From positions 1 to 60,127 of the forward strand of contig PMON01000076.1 of the NCBI GenBank assembly GCA_003162395.1: a stretch of 60,127 nucleotides of DNA. The letters run 5' to 3'. A program made the translations under genes and the position numbers. The notes under the pieces were generated by a model. It saw only the letters and a program-made list of their open reading frames with translations, ran no database searches and was not told the DNA's origin. Below, one piece after another: positions 24,478 through 33,591 of the stretch (position 1 is the first letter of the stretch; each line of letters starts with the position of its first letter). The stretch comes from Acidimicrobiaceae bacterium. Its GTDB lineage: Bacteria; Actinomycetota; Acidimicrobiia; Acidimicrobiales; RAAP-2.

Positions 24478-25895
24478 CACGTGGCGGCGGTCGCGGCAGG
24501 CGATCGGCGGCGCGAGCCCCGGCGCATCGAGCCCCTCGCCATGGCGGTGGTCGTCTCGAGCAGGAGTCCTCCGGGGCGGTGCGCGTCGCGGAGCACGTCG
24601 TCGAACGCCTCGACGACGAGGTCGATCTCTGCCTCGCCGACCGTGAGCGCGGGCAGGAGCTTGATCACGTTGACGTTGTCCGCGGCCACCTGGGTCAGGA
24701 TCCGGTGCCGGTGGAACAGGGGCAGGACCACCGTCTGGGCAAAGAACGCCGGCCGGACCCGCTCGGTCACGCGCCACCAGCGGCGCAGCCGCCGCGAGGA
24801 GGGCTCGCCGAACTCGAGTCCGATCATGTGGCCCTTGCCGCGCACGTCGACCAGCATCTCGTAGCGCTCGACGAGCGGCGCGAAGCGCTCCTTCCAGTAG
24901 TCGCCCATCCGCCGGGAGTGCTCGACGAGCCCCTCGTCGTCGAGCACCGACAGGGTCGCGAGCCCCGCGACCATGGCGAGCTGGTTCTGCTTGAAGGTGG
25001 TCGAGTGCACGAGCGCCCGGTCCATCGAGGAGTACACAGCTCGGAAGACGTCGTCACGCGCGAGGACCGCGGCCACCGGGACGTACCCGCCAGAGAGCGC
25101 CTTGGACGCGCAGATGAGGTCGGGCTCGATCCCGAGCTGGTCGTGGCACCAGAACGAGCCGGTCCGCCCGATGCCGGTCTGCACCTCGTCGATGACGAGC
25201 AGCGAGCCCGCCTCGCGGCACGCGCGCTGCGCACCCAGCCAGTAGGCGCCGGGTGCCTCGTAGACGCCCTTCCCCTGGATGGGCTCGGCGATGAACGCCG
25301 CGACATCGCCACGTCGGAGCTCGTCTTGGAGGGCGGTGAGGTCGCCGAAGGGAACCTCCGTCACGTCGGCGAGGAGCGGTCCGAAGCCGTCTCGGAAGGC
25401 GGCCGCGCCGTTGAGCGACAGCGCGCCGAGCGTCAGGCCGTGGTAGCCGTGGGCGCAGTACACGATGCGGCGGCGTCGTGTGAAGGCACGAGCGAACTTG
25501 ATCGCCGACTCGACCGCCTCGGCCCCGGAGTTGCAGAAGTAGACCCGTTCGATCTTGTCGTGGCTCCGCGCACAGAGCGCCTCGGCGAGCAGGCCCGGGA
25601 ACAGCGCGCAGTCCATCTGGACCATGCTCGGCAGGTCGAGGTCGATCGCCTCGTGCAGCGCGGCCTTGATCGCAGGATGCCCACGACCGAGTGCGAAGAC
25701 GCCGAAGCCCGACAGCAGGTCGAGGTAGCGATCACCGGCGTCGTCGTAGAGCCAGGGCCCCTCGCCTCGCACGTACGTCCGGTCGAAGCCGAGCGTGCGC
25801 AGCACCTTCGGCAACTGGGGGTTGAGGTGCGCCTCATGGAGCGCGAACTGCTCGTCGCGGTGGTCTCGAAATGCTGCGTCGACTTGGAAGGGCAC
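24477..25895 (-). CDS. Class-III PLP aminotransferase (aspartate aminotransferase family)
   Basis: A 472-residue enzyme. GTG 25895 was preferred because GAGGAG lies four bases before it; a GTG at 25940 is an upstream alternative. The fold-type-I features are FCNSGAEAVESAIKFA (phosphate-binding loop), YHGLTLGALSLNG, AAFIAEPIQGKGV, LLVIDEVQTGIGRTG (Asp contacting the PLP ring nitrogen) and ICASKALSGGYVPV, whose Lys forms the Schiff base. The family includes ornithine, acetylornithine and 4-aminobutyrate transaminases and the hopanoid aminotransferase HpnO. Specificity is not readable. Coupling with an HpnA-like SDR makes a lipid or sugar aminotransferase attractive as inference. The Arg-rich last 30 residues are atypical. 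Confidence 0.88.
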   Translation of the reverse strand: MPFQVDAAFRDHRDEQFALHEAHLNPQLPKVLRTLGFDRTYVRGEGPWLYDDAGDRYLDLLSGFGVFALGRGHPAIKAALHEAIDLDLPSMVQMDCALFPGLLAEALCARSHDKIERVYFCNSGAEAVESAIKFARAFTRRRRIVYCAHGYHGLTLGALSLNGAAAFRDGFGPLLADVTEVPFGDLTALQDELRRGDVAAFIAEPIQGKGVYEAPGAYWLGAQRACREAGSLLVIDEVQTGIGRTGSFWCHDQLGIEPDLICASKALSGGYVPVAAVLARDDVFRAVYSSMDRALVHSTTFKQNQLAMVAGLATLSVLDDEGLVEHSRRMGDYWKERFAPLVERYEMLVDVRGKGHMIGLEFGEPSSRRLRRWWRVTERVRPAFFAQTVVLPLFHRHRILTQVAADNVNVIKLLPALTVGEAEIDLVVEAFDDVLRDAHRPGGLLLETTTAMARGSMRRGSRRRSPAATAAT

Positions 25896-26110
25896 GCGAC
25901 TCCTCGGAGTCCCGATCCTACTTGGGCGCGCGTGTGCCACCGGTCTGACGTCCGACGCGCGGGTTCCAAGTGCAAGAGGGTGGCGAAGTCACGACGTCCG
26001 GGCGCACCGCCGAGATGACCTGGACGATGGCAAGGTGAGCGACCCTGTGGTGCGGCTGCGCTCGTCGGGCATCGAGCCTGCCCGAGCCACGGACCTGCGA
26101 CGATCTCAAG

Positions 26111-27340
26111 ATGGCTGAACCGATGACGACCGTGCCGACGGTCTCGACGAGGACGGTCATCGTGACACTGGGGCTGGTGGCGCTCGCTGCTGGCTACGGG
26201 CAGTTCGGCGCGACGTCGGCGCTCGGCGACGTCGCGCACGCGTTCGGCACGGTCACGAATCAGTCGACCTTCACCGCTCGCGCGGGGCTGTCGGGCTCGA
26301 CGCTCGCCATCGGGCTCGGGATCCTCCGGGCAGCGTCGCTCGCGGCACTCCCCATCGCCGCGCTCGCGGATCGAGTCGGGCGACGGCGCGTGCTGTACGT
26401 CTGCGGCGTCGTCGGCCTTTGCGTGACCGCGTCGGCATCGCTCAGCCCCGGCTTTTGGTGGTTCGTCGCGCTCTTCGCACTCGCCCGACCGGCGCTGACC
26501 GCCGCGAGCGCACTCGCCACCGTCGTGACCGCGGAGCTGACGACGGCTCGCACGAGAGTGACCGCGCTCACGTTCGTCGCAGCTGGCGCTGGCGTCGGTG
26601 CCGGCCTCTCGGCCATCGTCCACGGCATCGTGCGCGGGCCGAACGGGTTTCGGGTGCTCTTCGCGACGGCCCTCGTCCCGCTCGCGCTCGTCGTCGTGCT
26701 CGTCCCGCGTCTGAAGGAGACCCTGGTGGTGCACCACGAGGCACACCCGCCACGCCTCGGCGCGATCCCACCGGAGATCCGGGGCCGGCTCGCGATCGTG
26801 ATGGGCGCGAGCGCAGCCGTCGGCGCGGTCTCGGGCCCGGCCAACGGCTTCGCGTTCGTCTACGCAGAGAATGTCTTGAAGATCACGCCGGCGTTCGTGT
26901 CGGCGGTCGTCGCCTGCTCGGCGTTCACCGGGCTTGCGGGGCTCCTTGTTGGCCGTCGCCTCGCCGATCGGCTCGGGCGGCGCGGCGCCTACGCGATCGG
27001 CGCGCTGGCTTCGGCAGCGACGGGCATGATCGCCTACGCCGGCGGGCGCCCCGAGTTCGTCGTCGGCTACATGGTGGGGGTCTTCGCGGGCGGGCTGTTC
27101 GCACCCGCCGCGGCGGCGCTCGTGACCGAGTCATTCCCGAAGGCGATACGGGCCTCCGCGAGCGGGTGGGTCATCGTCGCGGCAGTTCTCGGCGCCGTGG
27201 CGGGACTCGCGGTGTTCGGACCGGTTGCAGACGCCACGGGCTCGACGGCGTGGGCGAGCGCCGCGGCGTTCCTGCCGGGGCTTCCGGTCCTCTACTTCTT
27301 GCGGAGGCTGCCAGAGACAATGGGCGTCACGCTCAGCTGA
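26111..27340 (+). CDS. Major facilitator superfamily transporter
   Basis: A 409-residue protein with twelve predicted helices. After helix two comes the MFS motif ADRVGRRRVLYVCG (the G-x3-D/R-x-G-R-R signature region). Its counterpart in the second half is GRRLADRLGRRGAYAIG. The central loop has LVPRLKETLVVHHEAHP. It looks like a drug/proton antiporter or sugar transporter of the inner membrane; the substrate is unknown. No regulator sits beside it. Its stop interlocks with that of the convergent EEP gene inside the palindrome CTCAGCTGAG at 27332-27341. Confidence 0.88.
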   Translation: MAEPMTTVPTVSTRTVIVTLGLVALAAGYGQFGATSALGDVAHAFGTVTNQSTFTARAGLSGSTLAIGLGILRAASLAALPIAALADRVGRRRVLYVCGVVGLCVTASASLSPGFWWFVALFALARPALTAASALATVVTAELTTARTRVTALTFVAAGAGVGAGLSAIVHGIVRGPNGFRVLFATALVPLALVVVLVPRLKETLVVHHEAHPPRLGAIPPEIRGRLAIVMGASAAVGAVSGPANGFAFVYAENVLKITPAFVSAVVACSAFTGLAGLLVGRRLADRLGRRGAYAIGALASAATGMIAYAGGRPEFVVGYMVGVFAGGLFAPAAAALVTESFPKAIRASASGWVIVAAVLGAVAGLAVFGPVADATGSTAWASAAAFLPGLPVLYFLRRLPETMGVTLS

Positions 27341-28160
27341 GGCTCGGACGGACCACGATGGACGCCTGGACCGGGCGGTGGTCGCTACTTCGTCGGTCGA
27401 GCACGCCACCGCTCACGACGTCGATCGGACCGTGCACGAAGAGGTGGTCGAGCTGGCTGTGCGGGCACCAGCTCGGCCACGTGGCGCCCCTCGCGGCCTG
27501 CCGCCAGCCGCGCAGCACCCGGCGTGCGACGGGCCCCCAGCAGTTGAGGTCGCCGCCCAGCACCGCTGCGGTGTCAGCGTCGAGCCGGTCATTGAGGTGC
27601 CCGACGAGCTCTCGATACTGACCGAGCGAGCCATGCGACAGGTGCGCCCCGTGCACCGCGAAGCAACGCAGCACGCCGTTGCCCGCGTCGAGCTCCAGGG
27701 CGAGGAGCCGTCGGCGCGCGCGATCCTTCGCCAGTGGCGCGAGCTCGATCACCTCGGTCGAGACGACCGGGAGCCGCGTCACGATGCTGAGGCACCACTC
27801 ACCTGGCTCGACGCCTCGTGCAACCGCGAGTCGCCGCTCCGCACGCCCGCCGATCGGCAGCACCGAGTCGAGGAAGAGCCCCTCGTTCCCGACGAACAGC
27901 GCGCGGCGTGGCTGCCAGCGAGCGGGACCCGTGCCGCCGGTCACGCGATAGCCCGAGGCCAACGGGACCGTGTGGGCGGTGCCACCGGTGCGCTCGGCGA
28001 TCTCGCCGGCCAGATCGACCTCCTCGGACCTCCATGCCTCCTCGAGGAACAGCACGTCGGCGTCGATGTCGACCGCGACGTCGGCGACGTCGGTGCGCCG
28101 ACCCCACCCGTCGACGCCGGCGTGCACGTTGTACGTCGCGACGCGGAGCGGTGGCGGCAC
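27333..28160 (-). CDS. Endonuclease/exonuclease/phosphatase (EEP) family protein
   Basis: A 275-residue protein from GTG 28160. EEP catalytic blocks in order: RVATYNVHAG (Asn), VLFLEEAW (metal-binding Glu), FAVHGAHLSHG (His), VLGGDLNCWGP (Asp and Asn) and SSDHRPV (Asp-His pair). Without a signal peptide it is probably cytosolic. The family spans DNases, sphingomyelinases and inositol phosphatases; the chemistry is Mg-dependent phosphodiester or phosphomonoester hydrolysis, but the substrate is not predictable. It overlaps the MFS gene tail by eight bases and is divergent from the PhzF-like gene. Confidence 0.88.
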   Translation of the reverse strand: MPPPLRVATYNVHAGVDGWGRRTDVADVAVDIDADVLFLEEAWRSEEVDLAGEIAERTGGTAHTVPLASGYRVTGGTGPARWQPRRALFVGNEGLFLDSVLPIGGRAERRLAVARGVEPGEWCLSIVTRLPVVSTEVIELAPLAKDRARRRLLALELDAGNGVLRCFAVHGAHLSHGSLGQYRELVGHLNDRLDADTAAVLGGDLNCWGPVARRVLRGWRQAARGATWPSWCPHSQLDHLFVHGPIDVVSGGVLDRRSSDHRPVQASIVVRPSLS

Positions 28161-28213
28161 CGGCGAACCCTAGGTCGGACCGACGTGAAGGCGCGTTGTG
28201 GCAGGCTCGGTGG

Positions 28214-29017
28214 ATGTCGGAGATCTCGACCGACCTCGGACGTCGGATGTGGTGGGTCGACGCGTTCATCGGCGAGGGGGCACGAGGCAGCCCCGCGGTC
28301 GTGGTGCTCCTCGAGAGCCCCCTGTCGGCCCCGCAGTGCCAGCAGATCGCCTCGGAGCTGAGCGTCTCCGAGACCGCGTTCCTTCGGCGTCACAACAACG
28401 GCTGGGAGCTGCGCTGCTTCACGCCCACCGTCGAGGTCGACCTCTTCGGCCACGCGGCGCTCGCTGCGCTGCACGTGCTCGGGACGAACCTCGGCGTCGC
28501 GGCCAACGAGTTCGTCTTCTCGACGCGGTCCGGTCCGATCGCCGGTCGCCGCGACGGCGCCCAGCTCGTCATCGAGCTGCCTCGCCACAAGATCACGCCA
28601 GCCGACGACGAGGGCATCGAGCGCGCGCTCGGCCCCGTCCAGCAGGCATGGGCGACGGAGTCGGGCGACCTGGTCGCGCTGCTCGAGTCCTACGACGCGC
28701 TGTGCGCCCTTGACCCGGACGCCGTGGAGATGTTCTTGGTGCCGGCCTCGCTCGTCGTCGCGATGGCCCTCGGTGGCATCGATTCGGACGTCGCGGTCCG
28801 CGTGTTCGCACCCCGGCTCGGGGTTCGCGAGGATCCGGTGACGGGGCGCGCGATGTGCGCGCTCGCCCCGATCTGGCACGAGCGCACCGGGGAGAGCCGG
28901 CTCTTGGTGCGCCAGGTCTCGACGCGCGGCGGCGTGCTCGCCGCCACCCTCTTCGACGACCGCGTCGAGGTCTTCGGCCGTGCGCGGACGTTCCTGTCAG
29001 GTGAGCTATGGGCCTGA
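28214..29017 (+). CDS. PhzF family isomerase/epimerase-like protein
   Basis: A 267-residue protein from ATG 28214, of the usual family length. The N-terminal half shows WWVDAFIGEGARGSPAVVVLLE (family GNPxAVV region), LSVSETAFL (catalytic Glu) and LRCFTPTVEVDLFGHAALAALHVL. The C-terminal half repeats the fold with FAPRLGVREDPVTGRAMCAL. PhzF of phenazine synthesis is an isomerase; most relatives, including this one, have no proven substrate. No phenazine genes are nearby. It overlaps the flavin-binding gene by ten bases and starts a six-gene coupled string that runs to the histidine phosphatase. Confidence 0.88.
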   Translation: MSEISTDLGRRMWWVDAFIGEGARGSPAVVVLLESPLSAPQCQQIASELSVSETAFLRRHNNGWELRCFTPTVEVDLFGHAALAALHVLGTNLGVAANEFVFSTRSGPIAGRRDGAQLVIELPRHKITPADDEGIERALGPVQQAWATESGDLVALLESYDALCALDPDAVEMFLVPASLVVAMALGGIDSDVAVRVFAPRLGVREDPVTGRAMCALAPIWHERTGESRLLVRQVSTRGGVLAATLFDDRVEVFGRARTFLSGELWA

Positions 29018-29676
29018 TCGAGCCGACTGACCTGACACGGGTCCGTCGCGCGCCGAACAAGGCTCGCTATGACGAGGCGACCGTGCACGCCATCATCGAC
29101 TCGGTACCGATCTGCCACGTCGGCGTCGCCCTCGTCGACAGCGGCGAGGTGGTCGTGCTCCCGTTCCTGCACGCGCGCCGCGACGACGTCGTCTACCTGC
29201 ACGGCAGCCAGTCGAACCACCTGCTCCGCTCCCTGCTCGACACATCCCGGGCGTGCGCGACGTTCACGTCGTTCGACGGGCTTCGCGTCGCGAGGACGGG
29301 ATTTCACAGCTCGGTGATCTACCGCAGTGTGGTCGCCTTCGGACCTGTGCGGGCCGTCGACGACGCCGCAGAGCACGAGCGCGTGCTCGACGTGCTGGTC
29401 GAGGCCGTGCTGCCAGGCCGCAGCGCCGAGGTGCGACGGCCGAACGACCGCGAGCTCGCGCTGACCGCCGTCCTCGCGATGACGATCGCCGAGGCAAGCG
29501 CGAAGGTGTCCGAAGGCCCGACCGACGACGACCAAGCGGACATCGACTCGGAGGTCTGGGCGGGCGACGTCCCCGCCTCGCTCGTCTACGGCTCGCCCGT
29601 CGCGGCGACCAACGGAGCCATGGCGAGCCGGTCGATCCCGGTGCCCCCGAGCGTGCGCGCCTTGACGCGACGGTGA
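29008..29676 (+). CDS. Pyridoxamine 5'-phosphate oxidase-like flavin-binding split-barrel protein
   Basis: A 222-residue protein whose ATG 29008 lies within the PhzF gene. It has the split-barrel order: VRRAPNKARYDEATVHAIIDSVPICHVGV, VVLPFLHARRDDVVYLHGSQSNHLL (FMN phosphate contacts), ACATFTSFDGLRVART and FHSSVIYRSVVAFG. The length fits the actinobacterial FMN- or F420-binding group of this fold. It may be a reductase or heme/flavin-handling protein. It is coupled to the NUDIX gene by GTGA. Confidence 0.88.
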   Translation: MGLIEPTDLTRVRRAPNKARYDEATVHAIIDSVPICHVGVALVDSGEVVVLPFLHARRDDVVYLHGSQSNHLLRSLLDTSRACATFTSFDGLRVARTGFHSSVIYRSVVAFGPVRAVDDAAEHERVLDVLVEAVLPGRSAEVRRPNDRELALTAVLAMTIAEASAKVSEGPTDDDQADIDSEVWAGDVPASLVYGSPVAATNGAMASRSIPVPPSVRALTRR

Positions 29677-30242
29677 CGAGCGACGCGCGCGCAGCCGCCC
29701 TCGCAGACGCCCTCGCCGGGCTCGACGCCGCCGACGCCGTCGAGGACGAGGATCGCCGAGCCACGCTCAGGGTCCTCGAGACGTTCGCGCGCCCGTTCGA
29801 CGAGGACGCCCAGCCCGAGCACGTGACGGCGTCGGCGTTCGTCCTTTCCAGCCTGGGCGTCGTGCTGCACCGGCACCGGCTCCTCGGGATCTGGGTGCAG
29901 CCGGGCGGCCACGTCGAGCCTGGCGAGCCCCCCTGCGTCGCGGCAGTCCGCGAGGTGCGCGAGGAGACCGGCCTTGCGTCCAGCCATCTCGAGCCACCGC
30001 TGCTCGCCCACGTGAACGTCCACGACGGGCCCCGGTCCCACCGTCACTTCGACTGCCGCTGGCTGCTCGTCGCCCAGAGAACCGAGCTGCAGCTGTCCGA
30101 GGGCGAGAGCACGGACGTGTCGTGGTTCCTCCCCGACGCCGCCCTCGAGCGATGCGAGCCGGCCCTTCGCGGCGGGCTCGAGAAGGCGTTTTCCCTCGCG
30201 CGAGGACTCGGGCTCGCAGAAGTGGCATCGTGGCACGCGTGA
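29673..30242 (+). CDS. NUDIX hydrolase
   Basis: A 189-residue protein from GTG 29673, which overlaps the preceding TGA. The NUDIX box GGHVEPGEPPCVAAVREVREETGL matches GX5EX7REUXEEXGU exactly, so the Mg site is intact. The N-terminal 50 residues are helical. The substrate, a nucleoside diphosphate linked to another moiety, cannot be predicted. The gene sits in a string of small metabolic genes with overlaps on both sides, so it is cotranscribed with the PNPOx-like and zinc-ribbon genes. Confidence 0.92.
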   Translation: MTSDARAAALADALAGLDAADAVEDEDRRATLRVLETFARPFDEDAQPEHVTASAFVLSSLGVVLHRHRLLGIWVQPGGHVEPGEPPCVAAVREVREETGLASSHLEPPLLAHVNVHDGPRSHRHFDCRWLLVAQRTELQLSEGESTDVSWFLPDAALERCEPALRGGLEKAFSLARGLGLAEVASWHA

Positions 30243-30943
30243 CCGAGGCCCTGCTCGCGCTCGCGGACCACGACGAGTCGATCGTCCGGACTCGCCACGA
30301 GGTCGCCCACCCCGCCTCTCAGGCCGACCTCGACGCCACGGTGGCCGAGCTCGCGGCCGCCACCGCGGCGATGCGTGCGCTCGACGAGGACCGAGCGCCG
30401 CTCACCGCCCGCGCCGGGGAGCTCGAGCGCGACGCGACGAGCGCGAGGGACCGGGCGTCGGCGATCGCCCGGCGGCTCGACGAGTCGACGGGAGCAGGTC
30501 GCGAGCTCGAGGCGATGGCCCACGAGCGCGACGCCCTCGTCGCGCGAGGGGACCAGCTCGATGAGGAGCTCCTCGGCATCTACGAGCTCTTGGAGCCCCT
30601 CGACGAGCAGCTCGAGAAGCTGCGGGCCACCGCCCTCGACGCCGCCGCTCGCCGTGAGCGCGCGGAGGCCTCGGTCAACGACGAGCGCTCGTCGGCGACC
30701 GCGCGGCTCGACGCCCTCGCCGCCGCACGCGTTGCGCTCGCCGGCGCGATCGACGCCGCGACGCTCGCGCGCTACGACGCCGCCGCGGCGCGTACCGGAG
30801 GGATCGGGGCCGCGAGGCTCGTCAACGGTCGCTGCGGTGGCTGCCGCCTCGCGGTGCCCGCGGCGATCGTGGACCAGCTCGCCCACGCGCCGGAGGGCAC
30901 GATCGTGGTCTGCGACGAGTGCGGCCGGCTGCTGACCCGGTGA
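30239..30943 (+). CDS. Coiled-coil protein with C4 zinc ribbon (CT398/zf-RING_7-like)
   Basis: A 234-residue protein. GTG 30239 overlaps the NUDIX stop (GTGA); a second GTG nine bases earlier is also possible. Residues 1-180 form a long Ala/Glu/Arg-rich coiled coil. The C-terminus has two knuckles, CGGCRL and CDECGRLL, which together make a C4 zinc ribbon. This architecture is the actinobacterial DUF of the CT398 type, often encoded before a phosphatase or RNase H gene as here. It probably acts as a scaffold that binds nucleic acid or protein. Function is not established. Confidence 0.85.
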   Translation: MTEALLALADHDESIVRTRHEVAHPASQADLDATVAELAAATAAMRALDEDRAPLTARAGELERDATSARDRASAIARRLDESTGAGRELEAMAHERDALVARGDQLDEELLGIYELLEPLDEQLEKLRATALDAAARRERAEASVNDERSSATARLDALAAARVALAGAIDAATLARYDAAAARTGGIGAARLVNGRCGGCRLAVPAAIVDQLAHAPEGTIVVCDECGRLLTR

Positions 30944-31539
30944 GCCTCGTGCTCGTGCGGCACGGCCGGACCGAGTGGAACCGCGAGCGGCGCCTCGTCG
31001 GGCGAAGCGACGTGGCCCTCGACGAGGTCGGGCGCGAGCAGGTGACCGGCGTCACCGAGCTGCTGGGCGAGGTCGTCGAGCTACGCACGAGCCCGTTGCG
31101 GCGGGCCCGCGAGACCGCGGAGCTGCTCTCGACGGGTCTCGCGGCGACCGTGGACGAGTCGTTCGTCGAGCTCGACTACGGCGGGTTCGAGGGCCGTCGG
31201 ATCGACGAGGTGAGCGCCACGTTCTGGGCCGCGGTCCGCGACGACGCGACGCATCGCTGGCCGGGCGGCGAGTCCCTCGCCGACGTCGGGGTGCGGGTCG
31301 CCACGGCGTGCGAGGCGCTGTTCGCCGAGGCGGGGTCCGGCGCGCGCCGCGAGGACGGCGACGTCGTCGTCGTGAGCCACGTGAGCCCGATCAAGGCGGC
31401 CGTGGCCTGGGCGCTCGACGCGCCCGCCACGGTCGCGCTGCGCCTGCGCCTCGACAACGCGTCGGTGACGCGCATCGGCTGGGGACCGGCGGGTCCGATC
31501 CTCCTCTGCTTCAACGCCGTCGGCACGGCACCGCGCTAG
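30940..31539 (+). CDS. Histidine phosphatase (phosphoglycerate mutase-like) family protein
   Basis: A 199-residue protein from GTG 30940, overlapping the zinc-ribbon stop as GTGA. The catalytic LVLVRHGRTEWNRERRLVG (RHG) is followed by LRTSPLRRARETAELL, ELDYGGFEG and VVVVSHVSPIKAAVAWAL, the second catalytic His. This makes it a broad phosphatase or mutase acting on small phosphorylated metabolites, such as alpha-ribazole phosphate or sugar phosphates. Its TAG lies in the CTAG at 31536-31539, which also holds the stop of the convergent dehalogenase gene. Confidence 0.92.
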   Translation: MSLVLVRHGRTEWNRERRLVGRSDVALDEVGREQVTGVTELLGEVVELRTSPLRRARETAELLSTGLAATVDESFVELDYGGFEGRRIDEVSATFWAAVRDDATHRWPGGESLADVGVRVATACEALFAEAGSGARREDGDVVVVSHVSPIKAAVAWALDAPATVALRLRLDNASVTRIGWGPAGPILLCFNAVGTAPR

Positions 31540-32450
31540 CTGCGGTCGATGAACCTGCAGAGGACCTCGGCCAGCGCCTCGCCGGCATCCTCTTGGAGGA
31601 AGTGCCCCGCACCCTCGAGCGTGGCGTGGGGCTGGCCGACTGCCCCCGGGACGCGTTCGAGGAACTTGCGGTCCGCCCCTCTCGTGATCGCGTCGCCGTC
31701 CGAGTAGCAGCACAGGAACGGCCGCTCGAAGCGCGCTAGCGCGTCCCACGCGGCGCGGTTCGCTGCCGCCGCTGGGTCCGCCGGCGACGTCGGGACGAGC
31801 GTGGGCATCTGTCGCGGGCCCTCCTTGGAGGCGTCGTCGGGGAACGGCGAGTCGTAGGCGGCGACCGCGGCGGGGTCGAGACCTCGCGCACAGCCGCCCG
31901 CGACGATCCGCCCGACCTCGAAGCTCGACGTCGACTGGGAGTACTGCTGCCACGCGAGGAACGCCTCGTTGGGCCGCTCGTCGCCGGTCGGCAGGCCGGT
32001 GTTGCCCATCGCGACGCGCGCGAAGCGCTCGGGGTGCTCGGCCACCAGTCGCAGGCCGATGAGCCCGCCCCAGTCCTGGCCGAACACCGTGACGCCGTCG
32101 AGCCCCGCGACGTCGAAGAGCGCGGCTCGGAGCCACTCGACGTGTCGCGCGTAGGTGTGCTCGTCGCGCGACGCCGGCTTGTCGGAGCGGCCGAACCCGA
32201 TGAGGTCAGGGGCGACCACCCGATGGCCGCGGGCCACGAGCGGCGGGATCATCGAGCGGTAGAGGTAGGACCAGGTCGGCTCGCCGTGGAGCAGGACCAC
32301 GACCTCCCCGGAGCTCGATGTTCCCGTGTCCACCATGGCAAGGCGCAGCGGGTCGCCCCCGGTCGGGTCGGGGACCTCGGCGGTCGCGACGGGGAAGTCA
32401 AAGCCCTCGAGCGCGGTGAACCGCTCCTCGGGCGTGGTGAGTCGCTGCAT
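31536..32450 (-). CDS. Haloalkane dehalogenase-like alpha/beta hydrolase
   Basis: A 304-residue protein from ATG 32450, the typical length of haloalkane dehalogenases. It has VVLLHGEPTWSYLYRSMIPPL (oxyanion hole and HGxP), APDLIGFGRSDKPASRDEHTYARHVEWLR and VTVFGQDWGGLIGLRL, where Asp is the nucleophile and Trp a halide ligand. The cap domain follows, and then EGAGHFLQEDAGEALAE with the catalytic His. Family members hydrolyse halogenated alkanes to alcohols. Natural substrates are usually unknown and epoxide hydrolase activity cannot be excluded. It is a single gene that shares its stop CTAG with the histidine phosphatase gene. Confidence 0.88.
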   Translation of the reverse strand: MQRLTTPEERFTALEGFDFPVATAEVPDPTGGDPLRLAMVDTGTSSSGEVVVLLHGEPTWSYLYRSMIPPLVARGHRVVAPDLIGFGRSDKPASRDEHTYARHVEWLRAALFDVAGLDGVTVFGQDWGGLIGLRLVAEHPERFARVAMGNTGLPTGDERPNEAFLAWQQYSQSTSSFEVGRIVAGGCARGLDPAAVAAYDSPFPDDASKEGPRQMPTLVPTSPADPAAAANRAAWDALARFERPFLCCYSDGDAITRGADRKFLERVPGAVGQPHATLEGAGHFLQEDAGEALAEVLCRFIDRS

Positions 32451-32607
32451 CTCGTGCCTTCCCTTGGGGTGCCGGTGAGCGTCGAACGCCGTGGTGCACC
32501 GAGGTGCCGGCGCCCCGTGCTTACCCGGCGACCGTAGCGCGTGCCCGACGCGGCGAGCGATCGGCCGTGCAGTCGTCCGTATGCTGCTCGCGACGAAGGG
32601 AGGCCAC

Positions 32608-33591
32608 GTGCGACGACGCGTGCTGGGACAGGGGCTCGAGGTGTCCGCGCAGGGACTCGGGTGCATGGGGATGAGCGACTTCTACGGCGAGCGCGACGAC
32701 GTCGAGTCGATCGCGACGATCCACCTGGCGCTCGAGCTCGGCGTCGACTTCCTCGACACCGCCGACATGTACGGCCCGCACACGAACGAGGTGCTCGTGG
32801 GCGCCGCGATCAAGGGCAATCGTGACGCGTACGTGGTCGCCACCAAGTTCGGCAACGAGCGCCTCGCTGATGGCAGCTTCGTCGGGATCAACGGCCGCCC
32901 CGACTACGTGCGCGCGGCCTGTGACGCGTCGCTCCAGCGGCTCGGGATCGAGACGATCGACCTGTATTACCAGCACCGCGTCGACCGTGGCGTTCCCGTC
33001 GAGGAGACCTTCGGCGCGATGTCCGAGCTCGTCGAGGCGGGCAAGGTCCGGCACCTCGGCGTCTCCGAGGCGTCCGCGCCCACGATCCGACGCGCCCACG
33101 GCGTGCACCCGCTGTCTGCGGTGCAGTCGGAGTACTCCTTGTGGACGAGGGACCCCGAGGCCGAGGTGCTCGCCACGTGCCGCGAGCTTGGGATCGGCTT
33201 CGTCCCCTACAGCCCGCTCGGGCGCGGGTTCCTCACCGGGACCGTGCGCGGGCCCGAGGACCTCGGAGCCACCGACACGCGTCGACAGCACCCCCGCTTC
33301 GAGGAGGACAACGCCGCGAAGAACGCCACACTCGTCGCGGTGGTGCAGCAGGTCGCCGAGGCCGTCGGTGCCACGACCGCACAGGTCGCACTCGCGTGGG
33401 TCCTCGGCCGTGGCAACGACGTCACGCCGATCCCGGGGACCAAGCGCCGCACGTATCTCGAGGAGAACGTCGCGGCCGACTCGATCGAGCTCACCGACGA
33501 GGCGCTCGCGACCCTTGACGAGGCCTTTGCACCGGGGGCGGCTGCGGGGGACCGCTACCCCGAGCGAGCCATGCAGGCGATCAACGGCTAG
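32608..33591 (+). CDS. Aldo/keto reductase
   Basis: A 327-residue enzyme. GTG 32608 was chosen because GGAGG at 32599-32603 lies four bases before it; an ATG at 32581 is also in frame. The catalytic tetrad of the AKR barrel is visible: Asp and Tyr in [14 protein letters not shown], Lys in YVVATKFG and His in LYYQHRVD. The C-terminal part holds the NADPH site ([14 protein letters not shown]). It belongs to the YakC/AKR13-like group with a GLGCMGMS start. It is a single gene whose TAG lies in the CTAG at 33588-33591, shared with the convergent CydC-like gene. Confidence 0.93.
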   Translation: MRRRVLGQGLEVSAQGLGCMGMSDFYGERDDVESIATIHLALELGVDFLDTADMYGPHTNEVLVGAAIKGNRDAYVVATKFGNERLADGSFVGINGRPDYVRAACDASLQRLGIETIDLYYQHRVDRGVPVEETFGAMSELVEAGKVRHLGVSEASAPTIRRAHGVHPLSAVQSEYSLWTRDPEAEVLATCRELGIGFVPYSPLGRGFLTGTVRGPEDLGATDTRRQHPRFEEDNAAKNATLVAVVQQVAEAVGATTAQVALAWVLGRGNDVTPIPGTKRRTYLEENVAADSIELTDEALATLDEAFAPGAAAGDRYPERAMQAING

